Shown in pieces: positions 46,430 to 55,961 of a stretch of DNA of 64,000 nucleotides (positions are counted from its first letter, which is position 1; each line of letters starts with the position of its first letter). Source of the DNA: Roseiconus nitratireducens (GTDB taxonomy: Bacteria; Planctomycetota; Planctomycetia; Pirellulales; Pirellulaceae); NCBI RefSeq assembly GCF_008629675.1, contig NZ_VWOX01000009.1, forward strand, positions 248,001 to 312,000. Reading direction: 5' to 3'. Position numbers and translations under genes: made by a program. The notes below the pieces were generated by a model. That model searched no databases and was not told the DNA's origin. It saw only the letters and a list, made by a program, of their open reading frames with translations.

Positions 46430-46775
46430 AGCCTGCTCCACCTCGTTCCCGGGCTCCCGCCCGGGAACGCACTGCAAGCTGGCTCCGCCAGCACTCCCCT
46501 CCAAACCAGCCGGCAGAGCCGGCAACACAGCCGGTTCCAAGGCAGGAGCCTTGGAACCAGGATGTGCGTCTGCCCACCTCGTGCCCGGGCTCCCGCCCGG
46601 GAACGCACTGCACGCTGGCTCCGCCAGCCCCCGAGTCCAAACCAGCCGGCAGAGCCGGCAACACAGTCGGTTCCAAGGCAGGAGCCTTGGAACCAGGATG
46701 TGCGTCTGCCCACCTCGTGCCCGGGCTCCCGCCCGGGTACGCACTGCACGCTGGCTCCGCCAGCACTCCCCTCCT
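46430..46775 (+). repeat. Four-hairpin tandem array (about 136-bp units, 2.4 copies)
   Basis: Units recur at a 136-bp spacing (the CCGGGAACGC block is at 46461, 46597 and, as CCGGGTAC, 46733). Each unit carries an inverted pair CCGGGCTCCCGCCCGGGAAC, a short TGGCTCCGCCAG hairpin, a GCCGGCAGAGCCGGC hairpin and GGTTCCAAGGCAGGAGCCTT followed by GGAACC. No gene. Related arrays lie at 49241-49480 and 59388-59750. Part of the open frame into the MscS gene falls here and is not coding. Confidence 0.85.
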
Positions 46776-46924
46776 CTCCCCTCCCCTTCCCACTCGGCCA
46801 AACCGATCTTCCCTCGGCCAGGGCAATTCGATTCAATGGCCGACGCTGGCGTCAAAACCCAATGCTCCTTGGTTCATCCGCCTCGCCAACGCAGTCCACT
46901 CAAACGACATCGACGGACCGTTCC

Positions 46925-49213
46925 ATGGATGGAATTGCTCGCCTGACCAAATTCATCGCACGGCCAACCATCCGGCGGCTCGACGGGTTGGCTTTGCTGG
47001 CATTGGGATACTTACTCATCGGGCCACCGGTTCACGGCTGGACGCAATCCGCCGAAATCGCGTTGCTGCCGGGAGCTCAGCGCGCAGCCGTTTCCGAGTC
47101 CGCCGAACGTTCCCAACCGGACGCCGAAAACAGCGTCGATCTGGAAACGCAACAGCGAACGGCCCGGCAGAATGCAGATCGTGTGCGTGCCGCGATCGAG
47201 GCGCACCGCACCGCCGGCTCGACCGCCCCCACTGATTTGATCGACGAACTTCGGTTGTGGGAAGAAATCGAACTGGTCGCCGCGCAACGCGAATTGGTCC
47301 GCGATGAACTTCGAAATGCCGGCACCCCACCCGACACGGGACTCCGTCTCGAGGACGACCCTCCCGCCACGTATCTGCAATACGATCAGCTTCGCGATCG
47401 GCTGGCATCCCTGCGATCCCAATTGCTCGCGATCGAAAATGAATGGCAGGCAGAAAAGAACCTGCTGACACTTGCCAAACGCCAGCTTCTGGAATCGGAA
47501 CAGCTTCGGCGCAGGCTGAATGACCAAATCGAATCCAGCGTCGCGCCGCAGCGGGCCCGTTTGCAGCGTCAACGATCGCTGGCGATGCTGGAAAGCCAAC
47601 TGCTCTCCAGCCGATGCGAATTGCATCGCGAACAGGTCTCGCTTGATGCCGGTCAAGTCGCTGCGGCAAAGCAATCGGTCACGCAGTTGGAAGCGGTGGT
47701 TGCGGCGTACGCGGGGCGATTCATCATGACGCAGGCCGAATTGAACGAACGGCTGGCCCGCATCGATGAATTGGAAGATCAACTTCGACAACAGCTGGAC
47801 CAGGCCGAGATACGACTGCGTCGCGCCATGCACCCGCACGCCGCCGGATCGGACGACACCGCGGCGACCACCTATCAGGTCGCGCACGAAGAATCAAAAC
47901 TGCTGCAGCAAACGCTTTCGGAAGCCAACCTGATCAAGGAGTGTTGGCGGCGGCGTTACAAATTGGCCGCCGGCATCGCCACGGCAGAAGAGATCGCGAC
48001 ATGGCTGGAGGAGACGCGTCAAGCAAAACGCCGGATCGCCCACATCGCCGAAACGATCCAACTGCGAAACCGTCAGCGTCAAGAAAAGCTGATCGCCATC
48101 GGCGGCACCGAGGTGATCGGGACGACCCAGTCGGTGGCCCCCGCCGCCGCGCGTCAGGTCGACGAATTGAAGCACATGGTCGGCATTTACGGCAGCATCC
48201 AGGCCCTGGCCACCAACGGTGGGCGGTTGATCGATCGATTCATCGAAGACCTGGAAGCAACACAGCGGCAATTCTCGCTTGCCGACTGGACGCAATTGGC
48301 CCTGGGAGGCTTGCTCGCGGCGTGGGAATACGAACTGACGTCAATCGACGATGAACCGATCACCGTTCGAAAAATCGTGTTCGGTCTGACGCTGTTGTTC
48401 TTGGGTTACCTGTTCAGCCGCGCGCTCGCCACGTTGTTGGCATCACGCCTGTTGCCAAGGTTCGGATTGAGCGAAGCCGCCATCTCGGTGTTCCGAACCC
48501 TTTCGTTTTACGCGATGTTGACGGCTCTGGTCCTGCTTTCGCTGGACCTGGTCAACGTCCCGCTGACCGTGTTTGCGTTTTTGGGCGGTGCGGTCGCGAT
48601 CGGTTTAGGTTTCGGCAGCCAGAACCTGATCAACAACTTCATCAGCGGCTTGATCCTGCTGGCCGAACGTCCGATCCGCGTCGGCGATCTGGTCAATGTC
48701 GACGGCATCGACGCCAACGTCACCAACATCGGAGCGCGCAGCACGCGGGTGCGAACCGGGGCCAACCTGGAAATCCTGGTCCCCAACAGCCGGTTCCTGG
48801 AAAACAACGTGACGAACTGGACGCTCTCCGACACTCGGATCCGCACCAGCGTTTGCGTCGGCGTTGCTTACGGTTCCCCGGTCAAAGAAGTGCTCAGCAC
48901 ATTGCGGCAGGTGATCGACGCCCATCCGCGCGTGCTCCGCGCCCCGGAACCGATCGTGCTGTTTCAAGACTTTGGCGACAACTCGCTGGCCTTCGAAGCG
49001 CACTTCTGGATCCACATGCGGCAAATGATGGACGCCGCCAAGGTCCGCAGCGAACTCCGCGTTGCCATCGACGAGGCGTTTCGGGAACGCTCGATCGTGA
49101 TCGCCTTTCCACAACGCGACGTCCATCTGGACATCCAATCCCCGGTCGAAGTCCGCCTGGCGGATCATCCCGCTCCCGGCCTGGCCCACGGTACCGGACG
49201 CCACGCCGCCTGA
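46925..49213 (+). CDS. MscS-family mechanosensitive ion channel (large, MscK-like)
   Basis: 762 residues from ATG at 46925; the frame is open to 46562 only because it crosses the repeat array. A signal/anchor segment is near residues 21-37. The N-terminal 400 residues are helical and charged, as in large MscK/YbiO-type channels. Membrane helices follow at about 485-505, 518-545 and 546-580; the last contains the pore-lining MscS pattern GGAVAIGLGFGSQNLINNFI, leading to SGLILLAERPIRVGDLV and a beta-domain (VTNIGARSTRVRTGANLEILVPN). It relieves osmotic pressure by opening under membrane tension; the exact role is inferred from family. Confidence 0.93.
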   Translation: MDGIARLTKFIARPTIRRLDGLALLALGYLLIGPPVHGWTQSAEIALLPGAQRAAVSESAERSQPDAENSVDLETQQRTARQNADRVRAAIEAHRTAGSTAPTDLIDELRLWEEIELVAAQRELVRDELRNAGTPPDTGLRLEDDPPATYLQYDQLRDRLASLRSQLLAIENEWQAEKNLLTLAKRQLLESEQLRRRLNDQIESSVAPQRARLQRQRSLAMLESQLLSSRCELHREQVSLDAGQVAAAKQSVTQLEAVVAAYAGRFIMTQAELNERLARIDELEDQLRQQLDQAEIRLRRAMHPHAAGSDDTAATTYQVAHEESKLLQQTLSEANLIKECWRRRYKLAAGIATAEEIATWLEETRQAKRRIAHIAETIQLRNRQRQEKLIAIGGTEVIGTTQSVAPAAARQVDELKHMVGIYGSIQALATNGGRLIDRFIEDLEATQRQFSLADWTQLALGGLLAAWEYELTSIDDEPITVRKIVFGLTLLFLGYLFSRALATLLASRLLPRFGLSEAAISVFRTLSFYAMLTALVLLSLDLVNVPLTVFAFLGGAVAIGLGFGSQNLINNFISGLILLAERPIRVGDLVNVDGIDANVTNIGARSTRVRTGANLEILVPNSRFLENNVTNWTLSDTRIRTSVCVGVAYGSPVKEVLSTLRQVIDAHPRVLRAPEPIVLFQDFGDNSLAFEAHFWIHMRQMMDAAKVRSELRVAIDEAFRERSIVIAFPQRDVHLDIQSPVEVRLADHPAPGLAHGTGRHAA

Positions 49214-49240
49214 CGCGTTCGGTCCACCACGACTCCGCCG

Positions 49241-49480
49241 AGAGAGCTGGCAGAGCCAGCCATCCAGGACGTTCCCGGGCCTGAGCCCGGGAATGAGTCG
49301 ACCCCCTGGTTCCAAGGCTCCCGCCTTGGAACCCGCTACAGGTCGGGCTCCGCCCGACGCGCCCGCCCGCCGAGAGAGCTGGCAGAGCCAGCCATCCAGG
49401 ACGTTCCCGGGCCGGAGCCCGGGAACGAGTTGGCCTCCTGGTTCCAAGGCTCCCGCCTTGGAACCCGCTGCCAACCAGGC
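49241..49480 (-). repeat. Four-hairpin tandem array (about 132-bp units, 2 copies)
   Basis: The AGAGAGCTGGCAGAGCCAGC block recurs at 49241 and 49373. Each unit then has CGTTCCCGGGC...GAGCCCGGGAACG, GGTTCCAAGGCTCCCGCCTT then GGAACC, and a small GGCTCCGCC hairpin. Relative to the 46.4-kb array the order and orientation of the same hairpins are inverted. The rest of the gap up to 49612 has no gene I can support. Confidence 0.85.
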
Positions 49481-49612
49481 TCCGCCTGTCCCTACCCGAA
49501 CCGTTTTTTCCTCCCGCCGGCTGTAAGCCAGCTTCCCGGGACGGGTATTGTCTGAAGCGACCTTACTGCAAAGGGTTCATCGAAAATCCACCCGCAATCT
49601 GGAGACTCCCAA

Positions 49613-50362
49613 ATGGCATTTCACGTCGAAAACAAAAACGTCCTGGTCACCGGAGCCAACCGAGGCATTGGGCGTGCGATCGTCGAAGGCGCCCTGCAGC
49701 GGGGTGCCGCCAAAGTGTACGCCGCGGTGCGTGACCTGGATTCCGCCCAGCCGTTGGTGGCACAGGCAGGCGACAAAGTCGTCCCGATCCGGGTGGACCT
49801 GAGCGACGAAGCGTCGATCCGTGCGGCCGCCACTCAGGCCGGCGACGTCGATCTGGTGATCAACAATGCCGGCGTGCTGAAAACCGAACCGGCGCTCAGC
49901 GAGAACGCGATCGATGCGTTGCGATTCGAACTGGATGTCAACGTCTTCGGACTGCTCCGCGTGGCGCAGGCGTTTGCTCCGGTGCTGGCGTCACGTCCCG
50001 AAGCGGCGTTCGTACAGCTCAACAGTGTCGCCTCGATGAAATCGTTCAGCGATTTTGCAACGTACTCGGCCTCCAAAGCCGCCGCCTACTCGCTCACCCA
50101 AGCGCTCCGAGATCAGCTGGGCGCCCAGGGCACCCAGGTCGTCAGTGTCCATCCGGGACCGATCGCAACAGACATGGGACACCAGGCCGGGCTGGATGAG
50201 ATTGCCGAACCGCCGTCGTTGGTTGCCGACGCGATCTTCGCGGCCTTGGAGAACGATGATTTCCACGCCTGGCCGGACACGATGGCCAAGCAGTTCAGCC
50301 AGCCCTACCAGCCCTTCGCCGAAAACGTGGTGGAGGCCGACATGCAAGAAGACCCCGCTTGA
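49613..50362 (+). CDS. Short-chain dehydrogenase/reductase (SDR)
   Basis: 249 residues, cytoplasmic. Classical SDR motifs: cofactor loop TGANRGIG (residues 13-20), NNAG (84-87), a Ser in VQLNSVASM about thirteen residues before the catalytic YSASK (Y151, K155). R after N-R in the glycine motif suggests NADP(H) preference, but that is a guess. The C-terminal VVSVHPGPIATDM is typical. Start at 49613 has GGAG about 11 bases upstream. It lies convergent, 13 bp from the AraC-type regulator. Confidence 0.95.
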   Translation: MAFHVENKNVLVTGANRGIGRAIVEGALQRGAAKVYAAVRDLDSAQPLVAQAGDKVVPIRVDLSDEASIRAAATQAGDVDLVINNAGVLKTEPALSENAIDALRFELDVNVFGLLRVAQAFAPVLASRPEAAFVQLNSVASMKSFSDFATYSASKAAAYSLTQALRDQLGAQGTQVVSVHPGPIATDMGHQAGLDEIAEPPSLVADAIFAALENDDFHAWPDTMAKQFSQPYQPFAENVVEADMQEDPA

Positions 50363-50375
50363 GCGACGTCCGCCG

Positions 50376-51131
50376 TCAGTCCTCCGACCGGCCGGCCAGG
50401 CGATAGTCGCGGGGCGACATCCCGGTCGTGCGGCGGAATTGCCGGGTGAACGCGCTCTGATCACCGTAGCCGACATCCATCGCGATCGAAGCGATCGGCG
50501 AGTCGGTTTGTCGCAAGGCCCGCTGCGCCCGGTCGATGCGGCGCTGCAACAACCACTGGCCAGTGGTCAGCCCGAAGATCCGCCGCATCCGCCGGTCCAA
50601 CTGGTAGCGGGACATCCCGGCCACCTCGGCCAGGCGTTCCACCGAGGGCGCCTCGGCCAGGTTGCGATCGGCGTACGCGACGACGTCGGCGATGTGCTCG
50701 TATTCGTCACCCCCAGAATCCGGCAAACGCAAATCTTGGGAAACGCCAACCAGCCCGGCGATCGATCCGTCCTTGCGCCGCAACGGCAACTTGGTGGTCA
50801 AGCACCATCCCACGTCCCGCGTCGGGTAAACGTGTAGCTCCAATTGGGACACCAGGGCTTGTCCCGTGCGAAGCACTTGCCGGTCCTGCTCTGCGAACCC
50901 TTCGCCCAAGGGAGGCCGTAGCACTTCGGTCGCGGTTCGGCCAAGCAATTCCTGTTTGCTGGCGACGTTGCACCGCAGGACCAACGTTTGATTGACGACC
51001 AGGTATTCGCCACGCGTTCCTTTGATGAAGAACACGATGTCGGACAAATGGTCAAACAACTCCTCCCCAGTGAACGGTGCCTCCAGTTGGCCGAGCAATT
51101 CAGCGATCATCGGCGGAGCGGGATTCGGCAT
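50376..51131 (-). CDS. PAS-AraC family transcriptional regulator
   Basis: 251 residues. Residues about 25-135 form a PAS domain (HLSDIVFFIKGTRGEYLVVNQ, LLRRKDGSIAGLVGVSQDL) and residues about 150-245 an AraC/XylS DNA-binding domain with two helix-turn-helix units (PSVERLAEVAGMSRYQLDRR, PIASIAMDVGYGDQSAFTRQ) ending in the hallmark FRRTTGMSPRDYR. The PAS domain has WCLTTKLPL with no obvious heme or flavin residue. The nearest upstream gene is a solute symporter on the same strand, making it a candidate target; that is inference. Confidence 0.93.
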   Translation of the reverse strand: MPNPAPPMIAELLGQLEAPFTGEELFDHLSDIVFFIKGTRGEYLVVNQTLVLRCNVASKQELLGRTATEVLRPPLGEGFAEQDRQVLRTGQALVSQLELHVYPTRDVGWCLTTKLPLRRKDGSIAGLVGVSQDLRLPDSGGDEYEHIADVVAYADRNLAEAPSVERLAEVAGMSRYQLDRRMRRIFGLTTGQWLLQRRIDRAQRALRQTDSPIASIAMDVGYGDQSAFTRQFRRTTGMSPRDYRLAGRSED

Positions 51132-51142
51132 CAGGATTTTAT

Positions 51143-51293
51143 TTCACCCTCCCGCTTGCGGGAGGGTCGCGGAGGAGCTCGCGACGACGCGGGGAGGGCC
51201 CGTCTGGGGGCATTGATCTCAGCTGGTTGTTCAAGACACCCTCCCCAAAGGCTCGTGCCTCGCCTTTGACCCTCCCGCAAGCGGGAGGGTGAA
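51143..51293 (+). repeat. Palindromic element, copy E (best-preserved)
   Basis: 151 bp and the cleanest copy: TTCACCCTCCCGCTTGCGGG at the left end, arm CGCGGAGGAGCTCGCGACGA and GCGGGGAGGG, spacer with GCATTGATCTCAGCTGGTTG, arm CCAAAGGCTCGTGCCTCGCC, and right palindrome CCCTCCCGCAAGCGGGAGGG. The ends are inverted repeats of about 25 bp. It lies between the symporter's 3' end and the AraC gene's start. Confidence 0.9.
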
Positions 51294-51357
51294 TTCTAGA
51301 GAGGCACGTTTTTGGCGAGCGGTTGCACGCGTTTCACCGCAAACGCTTTGCCACCCA

Positions 51358-52956
51358 CTAAGCCACTTCCGGATCGTCGAAGAACCGTGCCAGCGTGGCG
51401 TCGCTCGGTTTGGGAGTCACCAGCGACACCACGATCATGGTGATCAGTGAGCTCAGCAGCATCACCACGACCGGCATGACTTCGTATTCTTCTCCGCCGA
51501 AAGGCAGCTTCAGCACGAACGTTCGCAGGGCGTCCTGTTGCATCGCTTGGAAAAACAGGATGCACCAGCTGACGATCGCCGCGCAGATCCCGCTGATCGC
51601 ACCCGCGGCGGTCAAGCCTCGCCAGTACAAAGCTGCGAACACGATCGGGAACAGCGCACTGAACCCGCTGAAACACCAAACGCCCATCGCGAACACGCTG
51701 CGGACGTTGCCCAAACTTAAAAAGTACGTCACCGCAACAATGCCGATGATGAACAACCGCGTGTACAAAACCTGCTGGCTGTCGGTCACGTTCTCCTTGC
51801 CCTTGTAGTGCGTCAGCACGTCGTTGGTGAAGATCGTTCCGATGCACAGGAACTGGCTGTCCAGACTGCTCATGATCGCCGCCAGAATCCCGGCGGCCAA
51901 GAATCCTCCCAACACCATCCCGGTTTGAGTCTTCACCAGGAACGGCAAGATCGTGTTCGGGTTGGTCGGCAGCGGTGGTTTCGGAGGCACCAGCGTTCCG
52001 GTTGCCCAGATCCCCACCAGCACACAGGGAACCCAGACGATCATGATGAACAGGGGGTGACAGATCACCGACAGCTTGAATGTCGCGGCACGGCGGGCGG
52101 TCATCCAGTGCTGGAACAGGTGCGGAAACATGCCGACCGACAGCGGAATCAAAAGATAAGTAAAGAACTTCATCTTACTCATCTCGATCCGGGTGATCTT
52201 TTCCTCCGGAACCGACTCGGCGAGGACGCGGAGGTTTGCGAACAGGCTTTCCTGTTTTCCCAATCGGCTGGCGATCACGTAGAACGTCACGATGCCCAAC
52301 ACCATGAACACGATGGTCTGCAGCGTGTTGGCCCAAGTCGTCCCTCGCATCCCGCCGAAAAAGACGTAGATCAACACCACGACGCAAATCACCAGCGATC
52401 CCAACCAGGGGGGAATGCCGCCGTTGAGCGCCATGTTGACGCTGCCATCGGGGCGGAGCGATGGAAACGCGTCCGGAGCCAGACCGGCCGTCAGCGATTG
52501 AACGACCGATCCGCTGCTGATCACGCCGATCAGCAGGTAGGGAATCACCAATCCGACCAGGATGGGGAACAACAGCAGTCCGATGAAATCGCTTTCCAGT
52601 CGATCGCGAAAGAATTCAATTTGCGTGGTGTAATGGTTGTGATGGGCGATCTTCCAGACCTTCACGCCGATCACGAAAAAGCACAGCGAGTGGATGATCC
52701 CGCTGCTGCTGGCCAGCATTCCGTAAACGCCAATGCCTTCCTTGAATGCTTCGCCGCTGCTGCCGACCAGGGCGAACGCCGTCATCGTCGTGCCAAACAT
52801 GCTCATCAACAGCAAGAACGGCCCGATCGAGTGGCTGGCGACCTGATAATCTTCTTTCGTTCCTTTGAACAACCGCCCGGAGAACACTCCCAGGAATAGC
52901 AGAACCGCCAGGTAGGCCAGAATGATGATCAGTTGGGGGAGTCCGGGATGGTTCAT
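51358..52956 (-). CDS. Sodium:solute symporter (SSS family)
   Basis: 532 residues, about thirteen membrane helices. Typical SSS features: the ordered start FSGRLFKGTKEDYQVASHSIGPFLLLMSMFGTTMTA, then GVYGMLASSSGI, the sodium-site region FGGMRGTTWANTLQTIVFM, and the GILAAIMSSLDSQFLCIGTIFTNDV segment with the conserved serine pair. Substrate cannot be read from sequence (sugars, organic acids and proline are all used by the family). It overlaps the upstream DUF3311 gene by four bases (ATGA at 52953-52956), so the two are one unit. Confidence 0.95.
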   Translation of the reverse strand: MNHPGLPQLIIILAYLAVLLFLGVFSGRLFKGTKEDYQVASHSIGPFLLLMSMFGTTMTAFALVGSSGEAFKEGIGVYGMLASSSGIIHSLCFFVIGVKVWKIAHHNHYTTQIEFFRDRLESDFIGLLLFPILVGLVIPYLLIGVISSGSVVQSLTAGLAPDAFPSLRPDGSVNMALNGGIPPWLGSLVICVVVLIYVFFGGMRGTTWANTLQTIVFMVLGIVTFYVIASRLGKQESLFANLRVLAESVPEEKITRIEMSKMKFFTYLLIPLSVGMFPHLFQHWMTARRAATFKLSVICHPLFIMIVWVPCVLVGIWATGTLVPPKPPLPTNPNTILPFLVKTQTGMVLGGFLAAGILAAIMSSLDSQFLCIGTIFTNDVLTHYKGKENVTDSQQVLYTRLFIIGIVAVTYFLSLGNVRSVFAMGVWCFSGFSALFPIVFAALYWRGLTAAGAISGICAAIVSWCILFFQAMQQDALRTFVLKLPFGGEEYEVMPVVVMLLSSLITMIVVSLVTPKPSDATLARFFDDPEVA

Positions 52957-53222
52957 GATGCCACCTCGTCCTCTTCGACCTCGGCGACCAGCTTCCGCTC
53001 GACGTCCTCATCGATCGGCCAAGCGATCACCGTCGCCAAGGCCCACGTCAAACTGGCTCCAATCGAAATACCGGCGTGCCACAGCAAACCAATCGGCAGG
53101 AAACCGAAAACGAGCGTGTCATCGGTCCAAAACCAATTGTCCTGGTGCAAGATCAACAGCAGCAGCACCAGGGCGGCGATGATCCAAACCCCAGAGGCTC
53201 CTTGGCGGGAAGATCGGTTCAT
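52953..53222 (-). CDS. DUF3311 small membrane protein, symporter partner
   Basis: 89 residues from ATG at 53222; the frame is open to 53762, but that part overlaps the divergent RlmKL gene. Two membrane helices are visible (GVWIIAALVLLLLILHQDNW and FGFLPIGLLWHAGISIGAS) followed by a third hydrophobic stretch and an acidic tail (VERKLVAEVEEDEVAS). DUF3311 proteins are regularly encoded just before SSS symporters, as here, and are presumed accessory subunits. Its stop overlaps the symporter start. Confidence 0.85.
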   Translation of the reverse strand: MNRSSRQGASGVWIIAALVLLLLILHQDNWFWTDDTLVFGFLPIGLLWHAGISIGASLTWALATVIAWPIDEDVERKLVAEVEEDEVAS

Positions 53223-53322
53223 TGAGAATCCGGTCGCGAGAGGAAAGGGAGGTGAACGGTCGGCGGGCAGCCAAAGAGTGTACCCAACGGGGCACCGGGC
53301 GCGAAAGTCGGGTCCGAGTCGT

Positions 53323-53377
53323 CTGACGTCCGGAAACTTCGCCGGCTGACGCCCGGAAACTCCGTGGACTGACGCAC
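53323..53377. repeat. 23-bp tandem repeat, 2.4 copies
   Basis: Units at 53323-53345 and 53346-53368 share CTGACG.CCGGAAACT.CG..G and a third starts with CTGACGC. It lies in the divergent gap between the DUF3311 and RlmKL genes. The rest of the gap holds no gene I can support. Confidence 0.7.
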
Positions 53378-53539
53378 AGGAATTGCCCCGCGTTGGAAAC
53401 GTCCACGCGAGAAACTCTGCCACTCCTGCTGGCTTCTGATCCGACAGCGGGTACAAAGCAGCACCAGATTGCCGTTGAATCACCTCGAATCGGCTGGCCT
53501 GCCGCCCCTTCGCCAAACCCCGCAGCCCAAAAAGTCTCT

Positions 53540-55726
53540 GTGCCCCCAACCCTTGACCTGATTGCCGCCTGCGCATTCGGACTGGAATCTGTCGTCCGCC
53601 GCGAGCTTCAGGATTTGGGGATCGAGGCGACGATCGGCCAATCCGGCCGTGTCCATTTTCAGGGCGATCTGAAAACCGTCGCGCTGGCCAACCTCCAACT
53701 GCGTTGTGCCGATCGCGTCCTGATCCGCGTGGCCGAGTTTCCTGCGCCGGACTTTGATGCACTGTTTGAAAGCGTTCGCGCCATCGATTGGGGTTCCTGG
53801 TTGCCCCGCGACGCGGAATTCCCGGTGACCGGTCGGTCGATTCAATCCGTTCTGTCCAGCGTTCCGGCCTGTCAACGCAGTGTCAAACGCGCCATCGTCG
53901 ATGCCATGCAACGCGACCACGGCTGCGAGACCCTGGAGGAAACGGGGCCGAAGTACAAGATCGACATCGCCCTGCTGAAAGATGTCGCCACGCTGACCAT
54001 CGACACCACGGGACGAAGCCTGCACCGGCGCGGCTACCGCACCGACATCTCCAAAGCCCCGTTGAAAGAAACGCTGGCCGCCGCGTTGGTGTTGCTCAGT
54101 TTCTGGAAACGGGACCGACCGCTGATGGACCCGTTCTGCGGAAGCGGCACCATCGCGATCGAAGCCGCACGGATCGGTCGGAACATTGCCCCCGGGATCG
54201 AACGTGCGTTCCGTTTCGAGTCCTGGCCCGATTGCTCCGCGGAACTGATCGCCGATCTGCGATCCGACGCAACCGCCGGCCAACTGGATTCGCTGGACGA
54301 ACGCATCCTGGCCAGTGACATCGACGGACGCGTCCTGCGTGCCGCTCGCGACAACGCCGCGCGGGCGGATGTCAGCGACGACATTCACTTTCAATGCGGT
54401 CCGGTCAGCGAAGTCACCAGCAAGCGTCGCTTCGGATGCCTGATCACCAACCCGCCTTACGGTCGCCGGATCGGCGAAGATCGGGAAATCGACGCGTTGT
54501 ATCGCTCGCTTCCCGACGTGCTGCGTCGTTTCCCGACCTGGTCCCACTACTTCCTGACGGCCTATCCAAAGTTTGAAGCCGCCGTGGGCCGATCGGCCGA
54601 TCGGCGACGCAAACTGTACAACGGTCGCATCGAGTGCACGTACTACCAGTTCCACGGCCCCAAGCGAATCGTCCAGCAGCGCGAGCCCGCGGAAACGACC
54701 GCCGACGCCGCCCCGGTCAAACCGTACACCCACGCCGACGGACCGGCCGCCTTCGGCGAGTTGGACGCCAAAGCCTCCGAGCAGGCCGAACTGTTCGCCC
54801 GCCGGCTAAGCAAACGCGCCAAACACTTGCGGCGGTGGCCGACACGCCGCGGCATCACCTGCTTTCGCTTGTACGAACGGGACATCCCCGAGATCCCGTT
54901 GGTCGTCGATCGATACGAAGATCATCTGCACATCACCGAGTATGAACGGCCGCATGAACGTGACCCCGCCCAGCATGCCAACTGGCTGGACCTGATGGCG
55001 CGGACCGCCGCCGAAACGCTGGAGGTCGCACCGAACCACGTGCACTTCAAACGCCGCTTTCGACAACGCGACCACGGTCAACATGAAAAAGTGGACCAGA
55101 CGGGCAACCGAATGCTGGTCAATGAAGGCGGTCTGAAGTTCTGGGTCAACCTGGACGATTACGTCGACACCGGCCTTTTCCTCGATCATCGGATCACGCG
55201 TTCGATGGTCCGCGAGGCGGCTCAGGGCACTTGGTTCTTGAACCTGTTTGCCTACACCGGCACTTTCACGGCCTACGCGACCGACGGCGGGGCGCGAAAG
55301 ACGACCAGCGTGGACTTGTCCAACACCTACCTGTCCTGGGCCAAAGAAAACCTGCGGGTCAACGGCTTCCTGGATGAGAAACGACAGGACGGCCATCAAT
55401 TCGTCGCCTCCGACGTTGCGGAGTTCATCGACCAGCATCCCGCCGGTGAACGCTACGACCTGGTCGTGTTCGACCCGCCAACCTACTCCCGCAGCAAAAA
55501 GACCGAGCAGGACTGGAACGTCCAGACCGACGCGCTGCCGCTGTTGGCCAAGCTCCTGCCGCTCGTCCGCAAAGGCGGCGTGATCTTCTTTTCGACCAAC
55601 TTCCGCCGATTCAAATTTGACGCTGACGCGCTCGAGGTCACTGAGTGCCACGAGATCTCGCGACAAACGGTCCCCGAAGACTTTCGCAACCGACGCATCC
55701 ATCGCTGCTGGAGGATCGTCAAATGA
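53540..55726 (+). CDS. rlmL: Bifunctional 23S rRNA methyltransferase RlmKL
   Basis: 728 residues from GTG at 53540 (VPPTLDLIAACAFGLE), matching the usual family start; the open frame reaches a TTG at 53393. Order: a THUMP RNA-binding region at about 50-160, the RlmL N2-methyltransferase domain (FCGSGTIAIEAA at 199-210, NPPYG at 304-308), then the RlmK N7-methyltransferase domain (NLFAYTGTFTAYA at 568-580, DPPTYSRSK at 645-653). Both SAM-binding loops and both catalytic NPPY/DPPTYS motifs are intact. It modifies two guanines of 23S rRNA, equivalent to E. coli G2445 and G2069. The E. coli enzyme is about 700 residues, so this is full length. Confidence 0.93.
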   Translation: MPPTLDLIAACAFGLESVVRRELQDLGIEATIGQSGRVHFQGDLKTVALANLQLRCADRVLIRVAEFPAPDFDALFESVRAIDWGSWLPRDAEFPVTGRSIQSVLSSVPACQRSVKRAIVDAMQRDHGCETLEETGPKYKIDIALLKDVATLTIDTTGRSLHRRGYRTDISKAPLKETLAAALVLLSFWKRDRPLMDPFCGSGTIAIEAARIGRNIAPGIERAFRFESWPDCSAELIADLRSDATAGQLDSLDERILASDIDGRVLRAARDNAARADVSDDIHFQCGPVSEVTSKRRFGCLITNPPYGRRIGEDREIDALYRSLPDVLRRFPTWSHYFLTAYPKFEAAVGRSADRRRKLYNGRIECTYYQFHGPKRIVQQREPAETTADAAPVKPYTHADGPAAFGELDAKASEQAELFARRLSKRAKHLRRWPTRRGITCFRLYERDIPEIPLVVDRYEDHLHITEYERPHERDPAQHANWLDLMARTAAETLEVAPNHVHFKRRFRQRDHGQHEKVDQTGNRMLVNEGGLKFWVNLDDYVDTGLFLDHRITRSMVREAAQGTWFLNLFAYTGTFTAYATDGGARKTTSVDLSNTYLSWAKENLRVNGFLDEKRQDGHQFVASDVAEFIDQHPAGERYDLVVFDPPTYSRSKKTEQDWNVQTDALPLLAKLLPLVRKGGVIFFSTNFRRFKFDADALEVTECHEISRQTVPEDFRNRRIHRCWRIVK

Positions 55727-55745
55727 ACCGGCGGCTTTTCTGAAA

Positions 55746-55888
55746 TTCACCCTCCCGCCGGGAGGGTCAAAGGCGAGGCACGAGCCTTTGGGGAGGGTGT
55801 CTTCGTGAACCCGCTGACATCAATCGTGCCGGACAGCCCTCCCCGCGTCGTCGCAAGCTCCTCCGCGACCCTCCCGGAGGGAGGGTGC
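55746..55888 (-). repeat. Palindromic element, copy F (reverse orientation)
   Basis: 143 bp: TTCACCCTCCCGCCGGGAGG, arm CAAAGGCGAGGCACGAGCCT, spacer with CATCAATCGTGCCGGACAGC, arm CTCCCCGCGTCGTCGCAAGC, and right palindrome CCCTCCCGGAGGGAGGG. It starts 20 bases after the RlmKL stop. Confidence 0.85.
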
Positions 55889-55961
55889 AGCAGAGAACCC
55901 ATGACATTGATCGATGGGCTACGACTTCATGACGTAGCCGCCGCCAGACGGTGGCCGCACC

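Noticed and set aside
46430..46775. CRISPR array
   Set aside because: The regular spacing suggested a CRISPR, but the units are repeated in full with no unique spacers, contain several hairpins each, and no cas genes are nearby.
46562..46924. Long N-terminal extension of the MscS gene
   Set aside because: This open frame runs through a tandem four-hairpin array; the protein-like sequence starts at ATG 46925.
53223..53762. Extension of the DUF3311 gene to 269 codons
   Set aside because: It would overlap the divergent RlmKL gene by over 200 bp and contains no recognisable domain; family members are about 70-90 residues.
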